Position numbers and translations under genes: made by a program
The notes under the pieces: model-generated
Databases searched by the model: none
What the model was told of the DNA's origin: nothing
The model's input: only the letters and a program-made list of their open reading frames with translations
NCBI GenBank assembly: GCA_001972305.1
Contig: BDDD01001633.1
Span: forward strand, 186,001-250,000
From: Cephalotus follicularis
Lineage: Eukaryota > Streptophyta > Magnoliopsida > Oxalidales > Cephalotaceae
Reading direction: 5' to 3'
DNA length: 64,000 bases
Shown: positions 1-12,158 of the stretch, in pieces
Layout of the letters: every line of letters starts with the position of its first letter
Numbering within the stretch: position 1 is the first letter of the stretch

Positions 1-312
1 GAAAGCAAGAAACCAGGACTCTCCTGGGAGGCAAAGAAGGCCACCTTCCCATAAGCAAAGCCAAGTTATCAAGGAAAAGGACATTACCCTTCTCCCACTT
101 GAGCTGTATGCTCTCGTCTTCAATCATCTCTTGGCATCTCTTGAGGACGTCTCTGGCATTTCAGTTCCATCTGCCACGAAGGTTGAGCTAAGGTCTTTCC
201 CATGCACGTCAACCACCGTGTTGAACCACATTCTCCTGCCTTTTCTTACATCAACTACCTTTGTGAGAGACCGTGGCCCCAGTGCTGCCTTCTCTCTACC
301 GTTTCGTGCCAA
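1..312 (-). pseudogene. Clavaminate synthase-like (TauD/TfdA-type) oxygenase, C-terminal fragment, broken
   Basis: Read on the minus strand, the frame from 312 gives a stretch typical of plant clavaminate synthase-like 2-oxoglutarate/Fe(II) oxygenases (At3g21360 type): RKGRRMWFNTVV, then GTEMPE. After a loss of about one base near position 150 the match continues in the next frame as DVLKRCQEMIEDESIQ, KWEKGNVLFLDNLALL and PSLPPRRVLV. Family members have a His in the LLHGR segment, the distal iron ligand; here the codon reads Met (LLMGR). The frameshift, the lost ligand and the absence of any upstream exon show a dead fragment. It runs off the left edge of the window, so a few residues may lie outside. 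The family call rests on remembered family motifs; the frameshift and Met are seen directly. Confidence 0.72.
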
Positions 313-453
313 TCAACAATATCTAGTCTTTTAAGTACCTGAAAATACTTATTTTCGAATTTGGGAACATAAAATTCTAATATAGATGATCAACTAATAT
401 ATGAACAGGGATTATAGGGCAAGTCTTTCATTGGTTTTTGACATAGAGGGTTA

Positions 454-661
454 CTTAGGAATATGGATGTTTGCTTAAAACTGGGCTACCTTTTAAAATA
501 TATATTTATTTTTTATAAATATGTTTGGGTTAAACGTCACGTAATAGAATGCCAAAACTTAGGAATATGGATGTTTGCTTAAAACTGGGGTACCTTTTAA
601 AATATATATTTATTTTTTATAAATATGTTTGGGTTAAATGTCACGTAATAGAATGCCAAAA
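454..661. repeat. 104-bp tandem duplication
   Basis: Positions 454-557 are repeated almost exactly at 558-661, with only a few differences. Both copies start at CTTAGGAATATGG and end at ATGCCAAAA. It lies between the oxygenase fragment and the CYP82 promoter. No coding potential is seen. Confidence 0.9.
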
Positions 662-852
662 CTCAAACTATCAAATTATACGTAAATACTATTGTTAAGA
701 TATTCTATATCAATTAGATAAAGAAATAATATCTAGACCAAAATAGTTTTTTGTTATCAAAAAAATGATTAAAACAAAAATACTTATTCTTGTTAAAGAT
801 CTCTCACATCAGGTAGATAAAAAAGGTAAATATCTGAAATCTATTTTTCCTA

Positions 853-975
853 CACGTGAGCACTGAGTGTTGAAGATATCTCAAATATGAGATACTAGCT
901 ACCTTCAAACAAAAATCCAAGTCAAGCAAGGCAAAGTCATGACAGTGAGAGCCACTAAAGTCCAATTATAATATT
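853..975 (+). promoter_or_regulatory. Possible CYP82 promoter elements (G-box, weak TATA)
   Basis: A perfect G-box CACGTG sits at 853-858, about 286 bp before the CYP82 start codon. A CCAATT and the TATA-like word TTATAATATTAAG follow at about 959-975. G-boxes bind bZIP and bHLH factors in plants. Their use here is inferred only from position. Confidence 0.25.
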
Positions 976-1143
976 AAGATCATCATAAAAGAAAACAAGA
1001 ATCAGAATTTTATTTATTCACAAGTTGTCCTTTGTCATTACTCTACTTTAACCTCCTCCAATTGTTACCATCAAAGATCAATCATTGAAGTTCCAAATTA
1101 GTTACATATTAGCTTGACTCAGTTCCTCAATGTCCAGTGAATA

Positions 1144-3064
1144 ATGGATTTCTCTTATCATCTATTAGCAGTTTCAGGGCTTCTAGGATTGCTAGTATTG
1201 TATAACCTATGGAGGGTAACAGCTTGTAGCCACAACAGCAAGGGCATGTTAGCCCCAGAACCATCAGGTGCCTTGCCAATTATTGGTCACCTCCATCAAC
1301 TGGGTGGCCAAGACACACTTGCCCGAACCCTGGCATCAATGGCAGATAAGTGTGGCCCGATATTCAGAATCCGGCTAGGAGTGTACCCCACGCTTGTTGT
1401 AAGCAGTTGTGAGGCAGTTAAAGAGTGTTTCACTACAAACGACAGGATTTTGGCCTCTCGTCCGAGATCAAATGCAGGAACATACCTAGGATACAACCAT
1501 GCAGCATTTGGTTTTGCAGCTTATGGTCCATTTTGGCGTGAGATGCGTAAAATTGTAATGATTGAACTTCTGTCTTGCCGAAGACTTGAAACATTAAAGC
1601 ATGTGCAAGTGTCCGAGGTAAACAACTTTATCAAAGATTTGTTCTTGTTTTGCAAGACCAATGAGCATGCTCCAATTACGACGGTGATTAGTCAAAAGTT
1701 TGAACTCCTTAGCTTCAATATTATCATGAGAATGATAGCAGGAAAGCGATATCTTGATGCCACCAATAGGGAAAATGATGGAGAGGCGTGGCAAACAAGA
1801 AAAGTTATCAAAGAATTCATGCGTATATCTGGTGTCTTGGGTGCATCAGAGGTAATTCCATTCCTAGGATGGATGGATTTGGGGGGGCAGGTGAAGGCTA
1901 TGAAGCGTGTTTCAAGGGAATTGGACTCCCTTATTGGGAGTTGGGTTGAAGAACATAAACAAAATAGGCTCAACAACGAGGCAAACTGCAAGCAGGACTT
2001 CATCGATGTGATGCTATCTGTAATCGAAGATGATTTCATGTTTGGTTACACAAAAGAAACAATTATCAAGGCAACAGCAATGGTATGTTTTTTAAAATTT
2101 GTGTGTATAGTTCATGAAAATTGCTTATGGTTTAAGTCTTCCCTATAATTTCAAATTCTTTGCTAAATGTTGGATATGTCTACTCTATTTACACATGCAC
2201 AAAATGAATGCAAGGGATCATTAATAATAAGACAATAATGCAAGAAACTAAGAAACATCAATCGGACTGCTTTTTATTATTGCAGGAGTAAACATCCCTG
2301 TAGATTAAGCAATCAGTTTGGTCCTAATTAGGAGTGTGTGTTCATTGTTTATATTTGCATATTTGGAGCGTAGTTTCAATTGATGTGTAAATATAATTCC
2401 AAGAACTCTTACTCTGCCATGTGTTTGCATGCCGTAGAATCTTATTCTCGCTGGCTCGGACACCACATCCATTGCCTTGACATGGATTCTCTCCAATTTA
2501 TTGAACAACAGACAATCTATGAAAATTGCACAAGAAGAGCTAGACCTCAAAGTTGGCAGGGACAGATGGGTGCAAGAATCTGATATAGAGAACTTGGTCT
2601 ACCTCAAGGCCATTATAAAAGAATCGCTGCGCCTATACCCACCAGGTCCCATAGCTGTACCTCATGAGGCAATGGAAGATTGCACAATTGGTAGCTATCA
2701 TGTTTCACAGGGCACTCGTTTAATTGTGAACGTGTGGAAGCTGCATCGAGACCCATGTGTCTGGTCGAATCCTGAGGAGTTTTCACCTGAAAGATTTATC
2801 GCCAGCCATGCAAATATTGATGTTTTGGGTCAAAATTTTGAGTTAATTCCATTTGGGTCAGGTAGAAGATCTTGTCCAGGGATGACATTAGCTTTGCAAG
2901 TGACACATTTGGTACTTGCTCGCTTGCTTCAAGGATTTGAGCTGGCAACACTGCTCAATGAGCCTGTTGACATGACTGAAGGCTTAGCCATTAACTTGCC
3001 TAAGGCAACTCCATTGGAAGTTGTCCTAACCCCTCGCCTCTCTCCTCAACTTTATCAACCTTAG
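1144..3064 (+). CDS. Cytochrome P450, CYP82 family, intact two-exon gene
   Basis: Exon 1 is 1144-2082 and exon 2 is 2438-3064, with one phase-0 intron (GTATGT...GTAG) at the place usual for CYP82 genes. The joined frame is 521 residues, a normal length. Visible parts are an N-terminal membrane anchor (about 7-25), the proline hinge APEPSGALPIIG, the I-helix oxygen-binding motif AGSDTT (318-323), the K-helix ExxR (ESLR, 375-378), PERF (430-433) and the heme loop FGSGRRSCPG with Cys459 as heme ligand. All key residues are present, so an active ER-bound monooxygenase is expected. CYP82 members act on coumarins, flavones, alkaloids and terpenes; the substrate cannot be told here. Exon 2 has no start codon of its own and is joined by splicing. 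The next gene is about 2 kb downstream on the same strand and is unrelated. Confidence 0.95.
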
Positions 3065-3103
3065 TCGTAGATTAAAAAATGAGACCTACTACAATAACAA
3101 AAC

Positions 3104-3222
3104 AGATCCTCTGCTGAGAATGCAGCACCGTTGGATCTGTTTTTTTACTTTTTTTAAAATAAAAAAGAGTAATCCAACTGTGCTGCGACAGAGAAAGCTG
3201 CACCGAGCGCAGCAGAGGATTT
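3104..3222. repeat. 119-bp imperfect foldback, MITE-like
   Basis: The outer words AGATCCTCTGCTG (left) and CAGCAGAGGATTT (right) are inverted copies. Inside them GCAGCACCGTTGGAT pairs with ATCCAACTGTGCTGC. It lies about 40 bp after the CYP82 stop codon and may fall in its 3' untranslated region. No clear target duplication was found. Confidence 0.6.
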
Positions 3223-5048
3223 GGTTTGCCTATATAACCAGTTTGATTGTAAATATCTTAGTAGGTTTGATAGTTCATGCATTTTGAGTGGCTTTCAATT
3301 CAAGGTTGATTAGTGTCTATAGTAATGAACCTCACAGTTGTCTACTAATGCACCTCAAACACAAGATTCCATACTCATGATGACAAGGGTGTTGTAAAGA
3401 AGATGAACGATTGTTGCTACAAATTTCAACAAATTCAGTTTTTAGTACCTCAAACACAAGTTTATTTTTGGTGTTTTCATTAAATAATTAATATGTAATA
3501 CATATTTATTTTGAAAACTTTCTCTCTGAAGCATTCTCAAAAAATAGAATACTCTAGAGAGTGCTTTCAAGAGGTGTTTTTTTACATCAGTTTTTGGCAT
3601 TAATTTCTAAAAATTACTAAATATAATCGTTAAATTTGATATTTTATTATGTAATTATAATTTATACATACGGTTAAATATCATCCCAAGTAGGGATGGG
3701 AAGGGGACGGGTATTGTGTGTCCCGCAATCTAGATATCCTCGCATTTGTCCCGTTGCCCTAGCAGAACAAATCCCTGCTAGCCCCACCACCCCGCTTGGA
3801 AAAATCCTCTAGTATTAAAACACTTAAGATTGGGGCACCTGAACATCATACATAAGTTACTTATTTGTTTTAATTTATAAATTATATATTAATATGTTTA
3901 AAACTAAACAAATATATATATCAGTTAAATAATGAAATAAGTTGTTAATTTCATAATAATATTTATCTTATATATCAATGAAGTTAGATCTAGAGATTTT
4001 CTTTTAATTTTTGCATGTGTTCCAAAAAAAAAAAAAATCTGATTGATGAATGTTATTTTTACTAATTCTTTTCATGTTTTTTACTAGATACTAGAAATCA
4101 AATTCATAGAGAATAATAGTTAAATATTGAGGCTCTATTTGTTTGGAGGAAAATATATTCTTGTGGAAAATATTTTTACTGAAAAATATTTTCTTGAAAA
4201 ATATTTTATTTTTTTTTGTATTTAGTATATAATCTATAAATCTAGAAAATATTTTTTTTTTGTTAATAAAATCATTTTTTTGTTCATTATAATATCTATA
4301 CTAAAAGAGAGAGATAGAGAGAAAGAAAGAGAGAGATAAAAATAGAGATAGAGAGAGAAACAAAAAGAGAGAGACAGAAAGAGATATAGATAGAGAGAAA
4401 AATATATATATGGAAAAATATTTTTATTTTTTTAAAGAAAATATTTTCTTATATTTATATTAAGATTTTTTGAATTATTTTATAAAGATTACTAAACAAA
4501 AGAAAATAATAAAAAACAAACGAAACCTGGATACACCCCCGCCTCGCAGCTGGGTAAAAAATTCTCTCACCTCTCCTCGTTCTCCTATTTTTGTGAAAAA
4601 TCCTCCCTCCGTTAAAACAGAAAAAACAAAAACGGTGAGGGAGAAAATTATCACCGCTAATCCCAAGAGCGACTAATGTAGCTACTTAGCTATTTCTCTG
4701 CAAAGATTATGGATCTACCAAGCCCAATCATCATAGGATGCTCTCATGAATACAAGGAATAGTGACAACTTTACCTATTCAAACTAGAGTAAAAACTAAC
4801 AGTAGGACAATCTAAGAATACACCAAAAACCTTTCCAACTATAGAAATGCAATTGGCATCGTTTGCTCAATCACTCAATCAATTCATCACCTAGAGGCTT
4901 ACCATGTCAGTAAGACAAGATGGGAATGCTTTTACATGAGGATACTTTCTCCTACTAGAGGCTAGAGCTCAACACTCACTGTCGGTGTCACTTCTAGTAC
5001 CCACTTCACTAAGCTCTAGATAGTCTTGAAAATTGCAACTACATTTGC
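3223..5048. other. Intergenic DNA between CYP82 and b561, no gene seen
   Basis: The stretch is AT-rich. It holds a GC-richer scrap at about 3695-3800 that looks like an old repeat fragment, and a purine-rich GAGA low-complexity tract at about 4305-4420. The open frames here are short and lack homology that I recognise. The b561 promoter should lie in the last few hundred bases, but no convincing TATA box was identified. Confidence 0.6.
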
Positions 5049-6628
5049 ATGCCTCAAAAATCCATGGCCAAATCCTCTAGTCCTTCACTAGTACCACTCC
5101 TCTTCTTTGCTAGAATCTCTGGGCTTTTAGTTGCAGTTCTTACTCTCTCTTGGCCTCTTGCCTTCAGGTCTAGCTTCCTCCCTCACTCTTCCTCTAAAGA
5201 AGAGCTTGTCTATGGGGTAAGTACTCTCTATTCTCCCTCTTTTTGAATGCATCCTTTTCTCTATCAAGTACTCTCTTCAAGAACGAACTTCTTTTGTTAA
5301 CTTTTTCTTGTTTTTGCAGGTTCTACACCCTTTATTTATGGTCATTGGATTCATTGTCATTAGTGGAGAAGGTATTGAGACAAGCCATACATTAATTGCA
5401 ATTGTTGATTGCAAGAATTAATGCCATTTTAGCAAATGGGGTTTTAGTGATGATGTTTTATTAATTTCTACAGCTATTTTGGTACATAGATGGTTGCTTG
5501 TGTCAAGGAATGTGAAGAAATCAGTGCATTTGTGCCTTCAAGGGGTGGCTTTGGCTTCTGGGGTTTGTGGGATTTGGACCAAGTTTCATGGCAAAGATGG
5601 GATTGTGGCTAATTTCTATAGTCTACATTCTTGGATGGGCTTGATCTGTGTCTGTTTGTTTGGAATTCAGGTTGTATTCTACACCAACTTAATCTTGAGT
5701 GCTTTACCTACAAATTACTTGTTTTATGAACTTTTTTTTTGTGTTTGTTTCTTAGGAAACTTCTACTCATTATCTAGGTTTACTTGGAGGGGTATTGCAA
5801 TGATTAGGTAACATCATATCATGTTGGTAATGCCTCCATGGTCCCCTTACTAATTCCATAAGTTTCTTTTTTTTTTTTTTGGATGAAAATTCCATAAGTT
5901 TCAATGGAGAAGCAGCATAATCCAATTATATAAACATGAAAGCATATCCAAGAAGAAGAAAAAAAAAACATCTTTATCTTACCTAGTTTTAGTGATCTAA
6001 TTAAGGTTTTGAGAAATGGATGATTTTCATTAAAGATCTTAATCTATCCTTAACTATAGATGACACTTTTGGATAAATTTAGAATTGGGGTATTTGTAGC
6101 CATCATTATCATGCTGATAGAATATCAAATCTCAATATCAAATTGTAATGCAAGAATGGTCCATCAATAAACATATAATAAGGCATAAAATGGGCAAAGG
6201 AAACTTGGACCTGGAAAAACAAGCTCATAGCTTAGTGACAAATGAATATAGTGATGAATACAACAATGTTTGATACAAGATTTCTCATCCTTGTTATGCA
6301 GTGGTTGATGGGTTTCTTTAGTTTTTGGCATAGAGGAGAGGTGCGCACAACAAGAGTTAGGGTCTTGCCATGGCACATATTTCTTGGTCTCTACACATAC
6401 GGATTGGCAGTGGCAACAGCAGAAACAGGGCTATTAGAGAAGTTGACATTCTTGCAGACGAAGAGAAATGTGCCTAAATATTGTCTTGAGTCGATGGTTG
6501 TAAATAGTCTAGGCCTTGGATTGGCCATGCTTAGTGGCATTGTAATAATAGCTGTCATTGCCCCCAAGTACCATGCCATTCAAAATAAACTTATTTACTC
6601 ATCACATCCTAAGTCATTGTCTGCTTAA
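5049..6628 (+). CDS. Cytochrome b561 family transmembrane electron-transfer protein
   Basis: There are four exons: 5049-5216, 5320-5371, 5474-5670 and 6302-6628. The spliced frame is 247 residues, usual for the family. The protein is a six-helix di-heme membrane protein that passes electrons from ascorbate across a membrane (often the tonoplast or plasma membrane) to monodehydroascorbate or ferric iron. The four expected heme histidines are present at the right spacing: H59 (VLHPLF), H92 (SVHLCLQG), H125 (SLHSWMG) and H164 (PWHIFLG). Translation may start at 5049 or at the second ATG at 5064, which has a better context (CCATGG) and would remove five residues. Intron 3 is long (631 bp). The gene converges on the J-domain gene downstream. 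The family is clear; membrane location and donor are inferred from the family. Confidence 0.93.
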
Positions 6629-7080
6629 TAAGACAAGAAACATTCTTAATTACTATTTTTTAAGTTTTATCCCTAGATTTTTGTCTGCTTGATAAGTTGG
6701 TAATTACAAGGTCACAAGGGCAACTTGGTAATTGAACTGAAGGTAGTTCCAGTCTCAGCTGGTTCTATAATTGGCCTATGTTGTTGTTTGGCTCAATTGC
6801 AATGTCTCCTCAACATGTCCCTTTTGATTATGGGCAAAGAAATCCTGGGATAACCCCCAGTACCTAAAAATCGAATTAAGATCATCTCCACTGCTAGACA
6901 AATGCAGTGTAATAAAAACCAACTTCTCAATAGTAGAAAAATAGAATTTTGACACACAGAATTTAAATTTAATACAAAAATACACATTACAATCTACCAA
7001 ACAGATTGTGATTACTTATCGTAACCGTGAAAATGATTGATACATCAATATAATGGTCATAACTAATGGATATAGAATTA

Positions 7081-7234
7081 TTTTTTCACTTTTATATAAA
7101 TACACTAGAAAATATCAAATCCTCTCCAAGTTAAAGAGGATCTCAATCCGTACCTTATTTTTTCACTGTTAAATAGATACACTAGCCAATATCCAATCCT
7201 CTTCACGTCGGAGAGGATCTCAATCCGTAAATCC
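7081..7234. repeat. 77-bp tandem duplication near DnaJ 3' end
   Basis: Two diverged copies (about 7081-7157 and 7158-7234) share TTTTTTCACT at the start and AGAGGATCTCAATCCGTA near the end. A third partial echo of the last words (AATCCTCTCTGAATCGG) follows. Each unit holds an inverted pair AATCCTCT/AGAGGATCT that could form a small hairpin. It lies between the convergent b561 and J-domain genes. Confidence 0.75.
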
Positions 7235-7425
7235 TCTCTGAATCGGAAAAAAGCCGGATCCATAAAAATTGGCCTCAACACAGAGTAAGAATGGAATTAT
7301 TGAAAGTTTAAGCATCACATGACATCATTTGGACTCTATCTAGCGAACCAAAAACTTGCATATAATATCAACAAAATCCACAATAATTCAAACACCAGAA
7401 AATCTGAATGATATGAGGAAATGGG

Positions 7426-7833
7426 TCAAGGTAGAAAAGGATTGTGAGAAGGATGCGAGTGTTTTTCCTTTTGATAGGCCCTAACAGCATTGAATCCCCC
7501 AAGTCCAAGAGTTCCTAGAATAATGAAAAGGAAGGGAATCCTAATGATAGCAGGATTAGAGATTCTTCCCCCATGTCCATGAGCCTTGGGAACTCCAGTT
7601 TTGACCACTCTGGCTGCAGATACGGTCGTTGTTGAAGAAGACACAGACAGCAAATAAGAATAGGCTTCCGAGATCAACTTGAATTTAGACTCAGCAAGCG
7701 GTTTTTCATGAAGAGGAAATAGGTCAGGATGAGACTTCCATACCTTCCTTTTGTAAGCTTCCTTAATCTGAGATGGGGATGGGTGGGAATTTGGAGAGAA
7801 GCCCAGCAACACCTTGGCTTCATCGCCCTGCAT
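7426..7833 (-). CDS. Small J-domain (DnaJ-like) protein with C-terminal membrane helix
   Basis: A single exon of 135 residues. The start chosen is the first ATG at 7833; an in-frame GTG four codons earlier is not used. Residues about 5-65 form a J domain with the catalytic HPD at 35-37 (KSHPDLF), which stimulates Hsp70 ATPase. There is no Gly/Phe region or zinc-finger domain, so it is a type III J protein. Residues about 98-117 (RIPFLFIILGTLGLGGFNAV) are a single hydrophobic segment followed by a short basic tail, which suggests a tail-anchored membrane protein. Which membrane it sits in, and which Hsp70 it serves, cannot be told. It is convergent with the b561 gene. Confidence 0.88.
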   Translation of the reverse strand: MQGDEAKVLLGFSPNSHPSPSQIKEAYKRKVWKSHPDLFPLHEKPLAESKFKLISEAYSYLLSVSSSTTTVSAARVVKTGVPKAHGHGGRISNPAIIRIPFLFIILGTLGLGGFNAVRAYQKEKHSHPSHNPFLP

Positions 7834-8059
7834 TCTCTCTCGCACTCACACGTAAGTATGAGTTATGTGGCGCTTGTTTATATCATTTAAAGGATGCCAG
7901 ATATTCTCAATTCCCACTTTTCATAAGTATATTTTTAATTTCATGTTTATCGTTAATTTTCGTTAATATGTTACCTGTGTAACGTCTAACATATACAATT
8001 CTTTATTTTTTTTTTTTGTGTAAGCAATAATTATTATGATTAATTTAATATTTTTAATT

Positions 8060-8553
8060 ATAATAAATCTTATTTTTTAAATTAATCTAATATTTTTTAT
8101 TTTCTGAATTAATTTAATATTTTTTATTGTATGATGTAAAATATTTTTTATAATTCAAAATATTAAATTAATCATAATTATAGTTTACATTAAAAAAAAT
8201 TAATCAATTAATAAAACTTAATTAAAAAAAACATGATTTATATATTTTTATATATGTACTCAAATCATAATTTGTATAATCTTACATCTTCAATAACGTC
8301 TTCAATAAAATCATGTGTTTTAAGAAAAATCGAATGATTGTTTAATATTTTTATTTAATTACAATTGAAAACTATGATTTATTAATTTTTTATTGTATAG
8401 AAAAATTATTTCTTATAATTCAAACTATTAAATTAATCATAATAATAGTTTATATTAAAAATAAATAAATTATATTTAATCAACACAATAACAAAAAAAA
8501 ATTAATATAAATTTATTTAACATAATGTGTATTTATTCTATATTTTTAATATG
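8060..8553. repeat. AT-rich diverged tandem repeats, interrupted by a solo LTR
   Basis: Very AT-rich DNA upstream of the J-domain gene. The word group ATAATTCAAA-ATTAAATTAATCATAA occurs near 8152, near 8414 and, on the far side of the solo LTR, near 11692. With the LTR removed these form about three diverged tandem units of roughly 260-280 bp. The last copy continues at 11557-11760. No gene is seen. Confidence 0.6.
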
Positions 8554-8558
8554 CGTAG

Positions 8559-11551
8559 TGTCACGCCCCGAACCGTGGGATGGGCCCCACGATTCGACAC
8601 GTGGCAATCCGTACAATCATTATCATAAATGAGCATAAAATTTAAAACTTAAAATAAATCAAAATCAAAATCAAAATCTTTTAATGTGTGGATTACAGAC
8701 CCAGTTCGAATCATATAATTTACATACAGCTATGAATCAGAATAAAATAAATACATAATTTATTTTCTGCATCTTGCCCATGGAAGCGTACCGTCGAGGA
8801 GGAACTTACCCAATAATCCTTTGTCTCTAGCGCTGCTGCGATGTGCCTCCACTACCTGTACCTGTACCTGTACCTGGCCCATTCAAAGGAATGGGTCAAC
8901 AACCCTGAGGGTTGTGTAGGTCACCCCATACACGGGCACATACCAGAGGAACAAACAATGCAAACAGAGTAGAAAATAATAAATATGCAAATCATAATCC
9001 AGACATAATCATCATCATGCTTTTATCCTCGGACTACTCTACTCGAATCATAAATAAAAATCATAGTACAGAGGAGTCTAGTCCGGTCATCCTATGGTCA
9101 TGGTCAATATACATGGTTCACCTTTAGGGTCACCAGCCTGTGGAATTCTCCTCCGGTTTACCTGCTGAGCGATTCACCCTTTGCTCACCTGCTCGCGGTT
9201 CACCCCTTGGATCACCAGCCTTGGCGGAATTCACCCTTAGGTTCACCATTGGCGGTTCGCCCGAGGATCACCTGCCTCGCAGAGTTCACCCCGTAGGTTC
9301 ACCCGCTCGACGGAATTCTCCCCTGTTGGGCTCACCTGCCTAAGTCATTTATCTAAATCTTTTCCTTTTACATTTTATTTCCTAATTCCATTTCCTTCCC
9401 TGGCTTATTTCCCTTTCTTTTCCTCGGCTTCCTTAAGCCATTTCTTAAGCTAGACTAGGGCTCACCGTTGTGCAGGGCACTTCCCTTGCACAAGGTTCGC
9501 CTCAGCACGTGCTAAAGTAATGGGCATGTTTTCTTCCCATAATGTTCACTGTACATAATATACTCTATGTACTTATCACTTATCATTAATCTATGAATAA
9601 AACTCCTTTTACTGTAACCATCACTTCCATCACTCTGATTCACTATATTTACGGCCATTCGTTATTCACTCTGGCGTCGAAACATGTTATAAGGCATGCT
9701 TGGGACCCATGCATGGAATGAGCTTGGGGCTTTGCCAAGGGAGAGCTTGGCGCAACGTCGCATGCTCGGCATGGCATCGCATGGACGCCGTACGCTGGCG
9801 CGTCCTCGGATGGGTGTCCTCGGACGCATGCCATGCTTGGACGTCTTCAGGCAGGCTCAAATGCCATGGCAGGGGAGAGCTCAATCATCATGGCACCACA
9901 TGCATGGATACATGCTCTAGGGGATCTCAGCACTGCTCGCACGCAATGGGGAGAACTCGAATCATGCATAAAGGGTGCTCGGCAATGTCGTCCTCGGCAC
10001 CTTGGGTATGCACAAGATGCAGTTGCAGGCGATGGGAGAGCTCAGGCATGACGTCTCGGACGCATGGAGCGGTCAGCGTTTCACCTCGGGCATATGGCAC
10101 CTCGGCGTCTTGGCTCCACAGGCATTGATCCACGGACTTTGCAGAGGATGGGACGCATGCAGAGGACAATGGCGTCCTATGCATTTGTGTCCCCGAGCAT
10201 TCACAAAGGAAGGAACGCGTGAATAGGAGAATGGTGTCATCTACACTTGGCTGGTGCGTCCTCTGCTTTATCCTCAGGCATGGGCGCATGGCGCACGACG
10301 CTGCATGCCTGCTCGGCACATCACGTCAGTACGCTCAGTAGTGCCCAGCGGCGTGGCATCCTCGGGTGCATAACAATGGCACCTCGGACGCATGTTGTTG
10401 GTTCCTCGGGCTTTGCTAATGGCTACTTGCACAATGGCAGCGGCACGTCGACACCTCTGGTGCACGACGATTGCACCCCAGGCACATAGTAGTGGCATCT
10501 CGGCACACCACAGGGCACCCCGACACACAGCAGTAATGCCTCAGGGCATAGCAGCGGTGGTTATGGCGTCCAATGCTGGTGCGCTCTTGAAAGTGTAGCA
10601 GAGATGGCGCCTTCGTGCGCATACTCTGTTTCTCTTCCTCTCAATATTGCAATATATATACATATATATGTATACCGTTATTATGCTAGGTAATCCATAA
10701 TTTAGCATTTATATGTATATATATCATCTGCCTATAAACAAGCATAATGACAATTGTAACAATACTCAATAAGGGTATAGGCTCTGAGTAGGAAGGAGCT
10801 CCTACTACTATTACACGATTACAATCCATATCACACTAGCAGCAACAAGAATAATAAGCAGAGGACACACACACACAGCAGACAAGCAATAAAACACACT
10901 AAATAAATTCATATATACACATGCTGGTAGGCACTCGGATATGGAGCAACCTACCTGGAGGTGGTTGGAAACGGAGATCGCCCACTCCCTTCCAGTTGAG
11001 GACTGCTACACACTTAGCTATTTCTCCTCTTCACCTTTGCTCAATTCTCTTGCTTCACAGGAGATGGCACACACCCTCAAACAAATATATATATATATAT
11101 ATGGGCAGGGACTCTTCCAAGGAGGGCCCTTGCTTGTCATCTTCTTTCTTTTTCCATCATCTGGCCCCATCTCCCTTAGCTTTCCCTTTCTCTCGATTTC
11201 TCTAGAGAATGTACAAGTAAAATGCCAAAGCCTCTTTTTATGGCCACCTTTCTTCTTATATATTAGCTAACAGAAGGCTCTGGAATTCTCATGAAACTTT
11301 CGAAGGAATGCAGGCTGCCAATTTTGGGCTTGGGTTGACTTCATCAATAGTCTCTTCTTTTAACCTTTAAGTCCAATTACCAAATATAATATTAATCTTG
11401 GCCCAATAACATAACTCTTAAGCCTGAGATAATAATTTACACTCCATTAAGGCCCAAATAAATACGTTATAAATTCGGGTCCAGCCCAAAAAGTGGAAAA
11501 AATAATTACAAGGCCCAATAAATATATTTTATAATATTTAAGGCTCTTACA
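8559..11551 (-). mobile_element. Solo LTR, Ty3/gypsy family A (2993 bp)
   Basis: The sequence begins TGTCACGCCCCG and ends GGCTCTTACA, and is flanked by a perfect 5-bp target duplication CGTAG (8554-8558 and 11552-11556). It matches both LTRs of the chromovirus at 12622-21900 in the same orientation, so its own transcription would run leftward. No internal region remains, which means the full element was lost by LTR-LTR recombination. It contains a fourfold CTGTAC microrepeat (about 8857-8876), a GGTTCACC-based minisatellite, a GC-rich degenerate array and an (AT)n run near 11083. The short open frames at 9.7-10.6 kb lie within the repeats and are not genes. Confidence 0.93.
9110..10600. repeat. 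Degenerate GC-rich repeat arrays inside LTR family A
   Basis: At about 9110-9345 units built on GGTTCACC, TCACCTGC and GCGGAATTC recur every 25-35 bp. At about 9690-10600 a looser array is built from words such as CATGC, CTCGGACGCATG and GGCGTCCTCGG. Equivalent blocks occur in the two family-A LTRs at 12622-14746 and 18990-21900; there the second block is richer in CAGCTCGGGCATGG. The strong GC content contrasts with the AT-rich surroundings. Confidence 0.75.
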
Positions 11552-11556
11552 CGTAG

Positions 11557-12153
11557 TTAAATCATCGTTTATAAAAATCTTATGTGTTCAAGAAGCTCTG
11601 AGGGAATCGAATGACCGTTTAATATTTTCATTTAATTATTATTTAAAACTATGATTTATATATTTTTTATCGTATAGAAAATAAGAAATCTTATAATTCA
11701 AAATATTAAATTAATCATAATTGATGTTTACGTTAACAAAATAAATAAATTATATTTAACGCTAAATTGAAACTTTTGTATATGTTGATCGCTAAATTGA
11801 AACTTTTATATATGTTGAAGCTTAATTATGATTTTTCATAAAATATATGACATGTGTGGTATTTATTGAATAAAATAATCAAAACGACGTTGTTTTGAGT
11901 TATACTCTGTTAACGGAGATTGATGTTAGACGTCAAATTAGACACTTTTTAAAAGTTGGACGCTTGATTGGTAAAAATTTCAAATTAGACATCAAATTGA
12001 AAATACACATATATTTGGAAAGGTCAATTGAGAATTTTCGCCCAAAAATATGTGTTACTCTTGTAGTATTAATCCGCATTTGTTCCATTAAGATTTTAGC
12101 ATCTTAACGAATCTAACGTGGGATTTACTAAATGCAAAAATCTTAACAATGAA
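11557..12153. other. AT-rich DNA between solo LTR and copia element
   Basis: It continues the AT-rich tandem repeats from left of the solo LTR. A perfect period-30 pair follows at 11761-11820 (GCTAAATTGAAACTT start), with only one or two differences between copies. The open frame at 11895-12107 has no recognisable homology. No gene is seen. Confidence 0.6.
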
Positions 12154-12158
12154 AGAGT

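Noticed and set aside
2477-3064. CYP82 second half as a separate gene
   Set aside because: It starts at a TTG; the frame extends up to a good acceptor at 2437 and joins exon 1 in phase.
4470-4676. Frames on both strands between CYP82 and b561
   Set aside because: Low-complexity Lys/Phe-rich translation, no family resemblance, no promoter or splice context.
7834-7845. J-domain protein starting four codons earlier
   Set aside because: The first codon there is GTG; the first ATG is at 7833.
9696-10598. Overlapping open frames on both strands (up to 142 residues)
   Set aside because: They lie wholly in GC-rich degenerate repeats of a solo LTR, on all frames, with no homology or start context.
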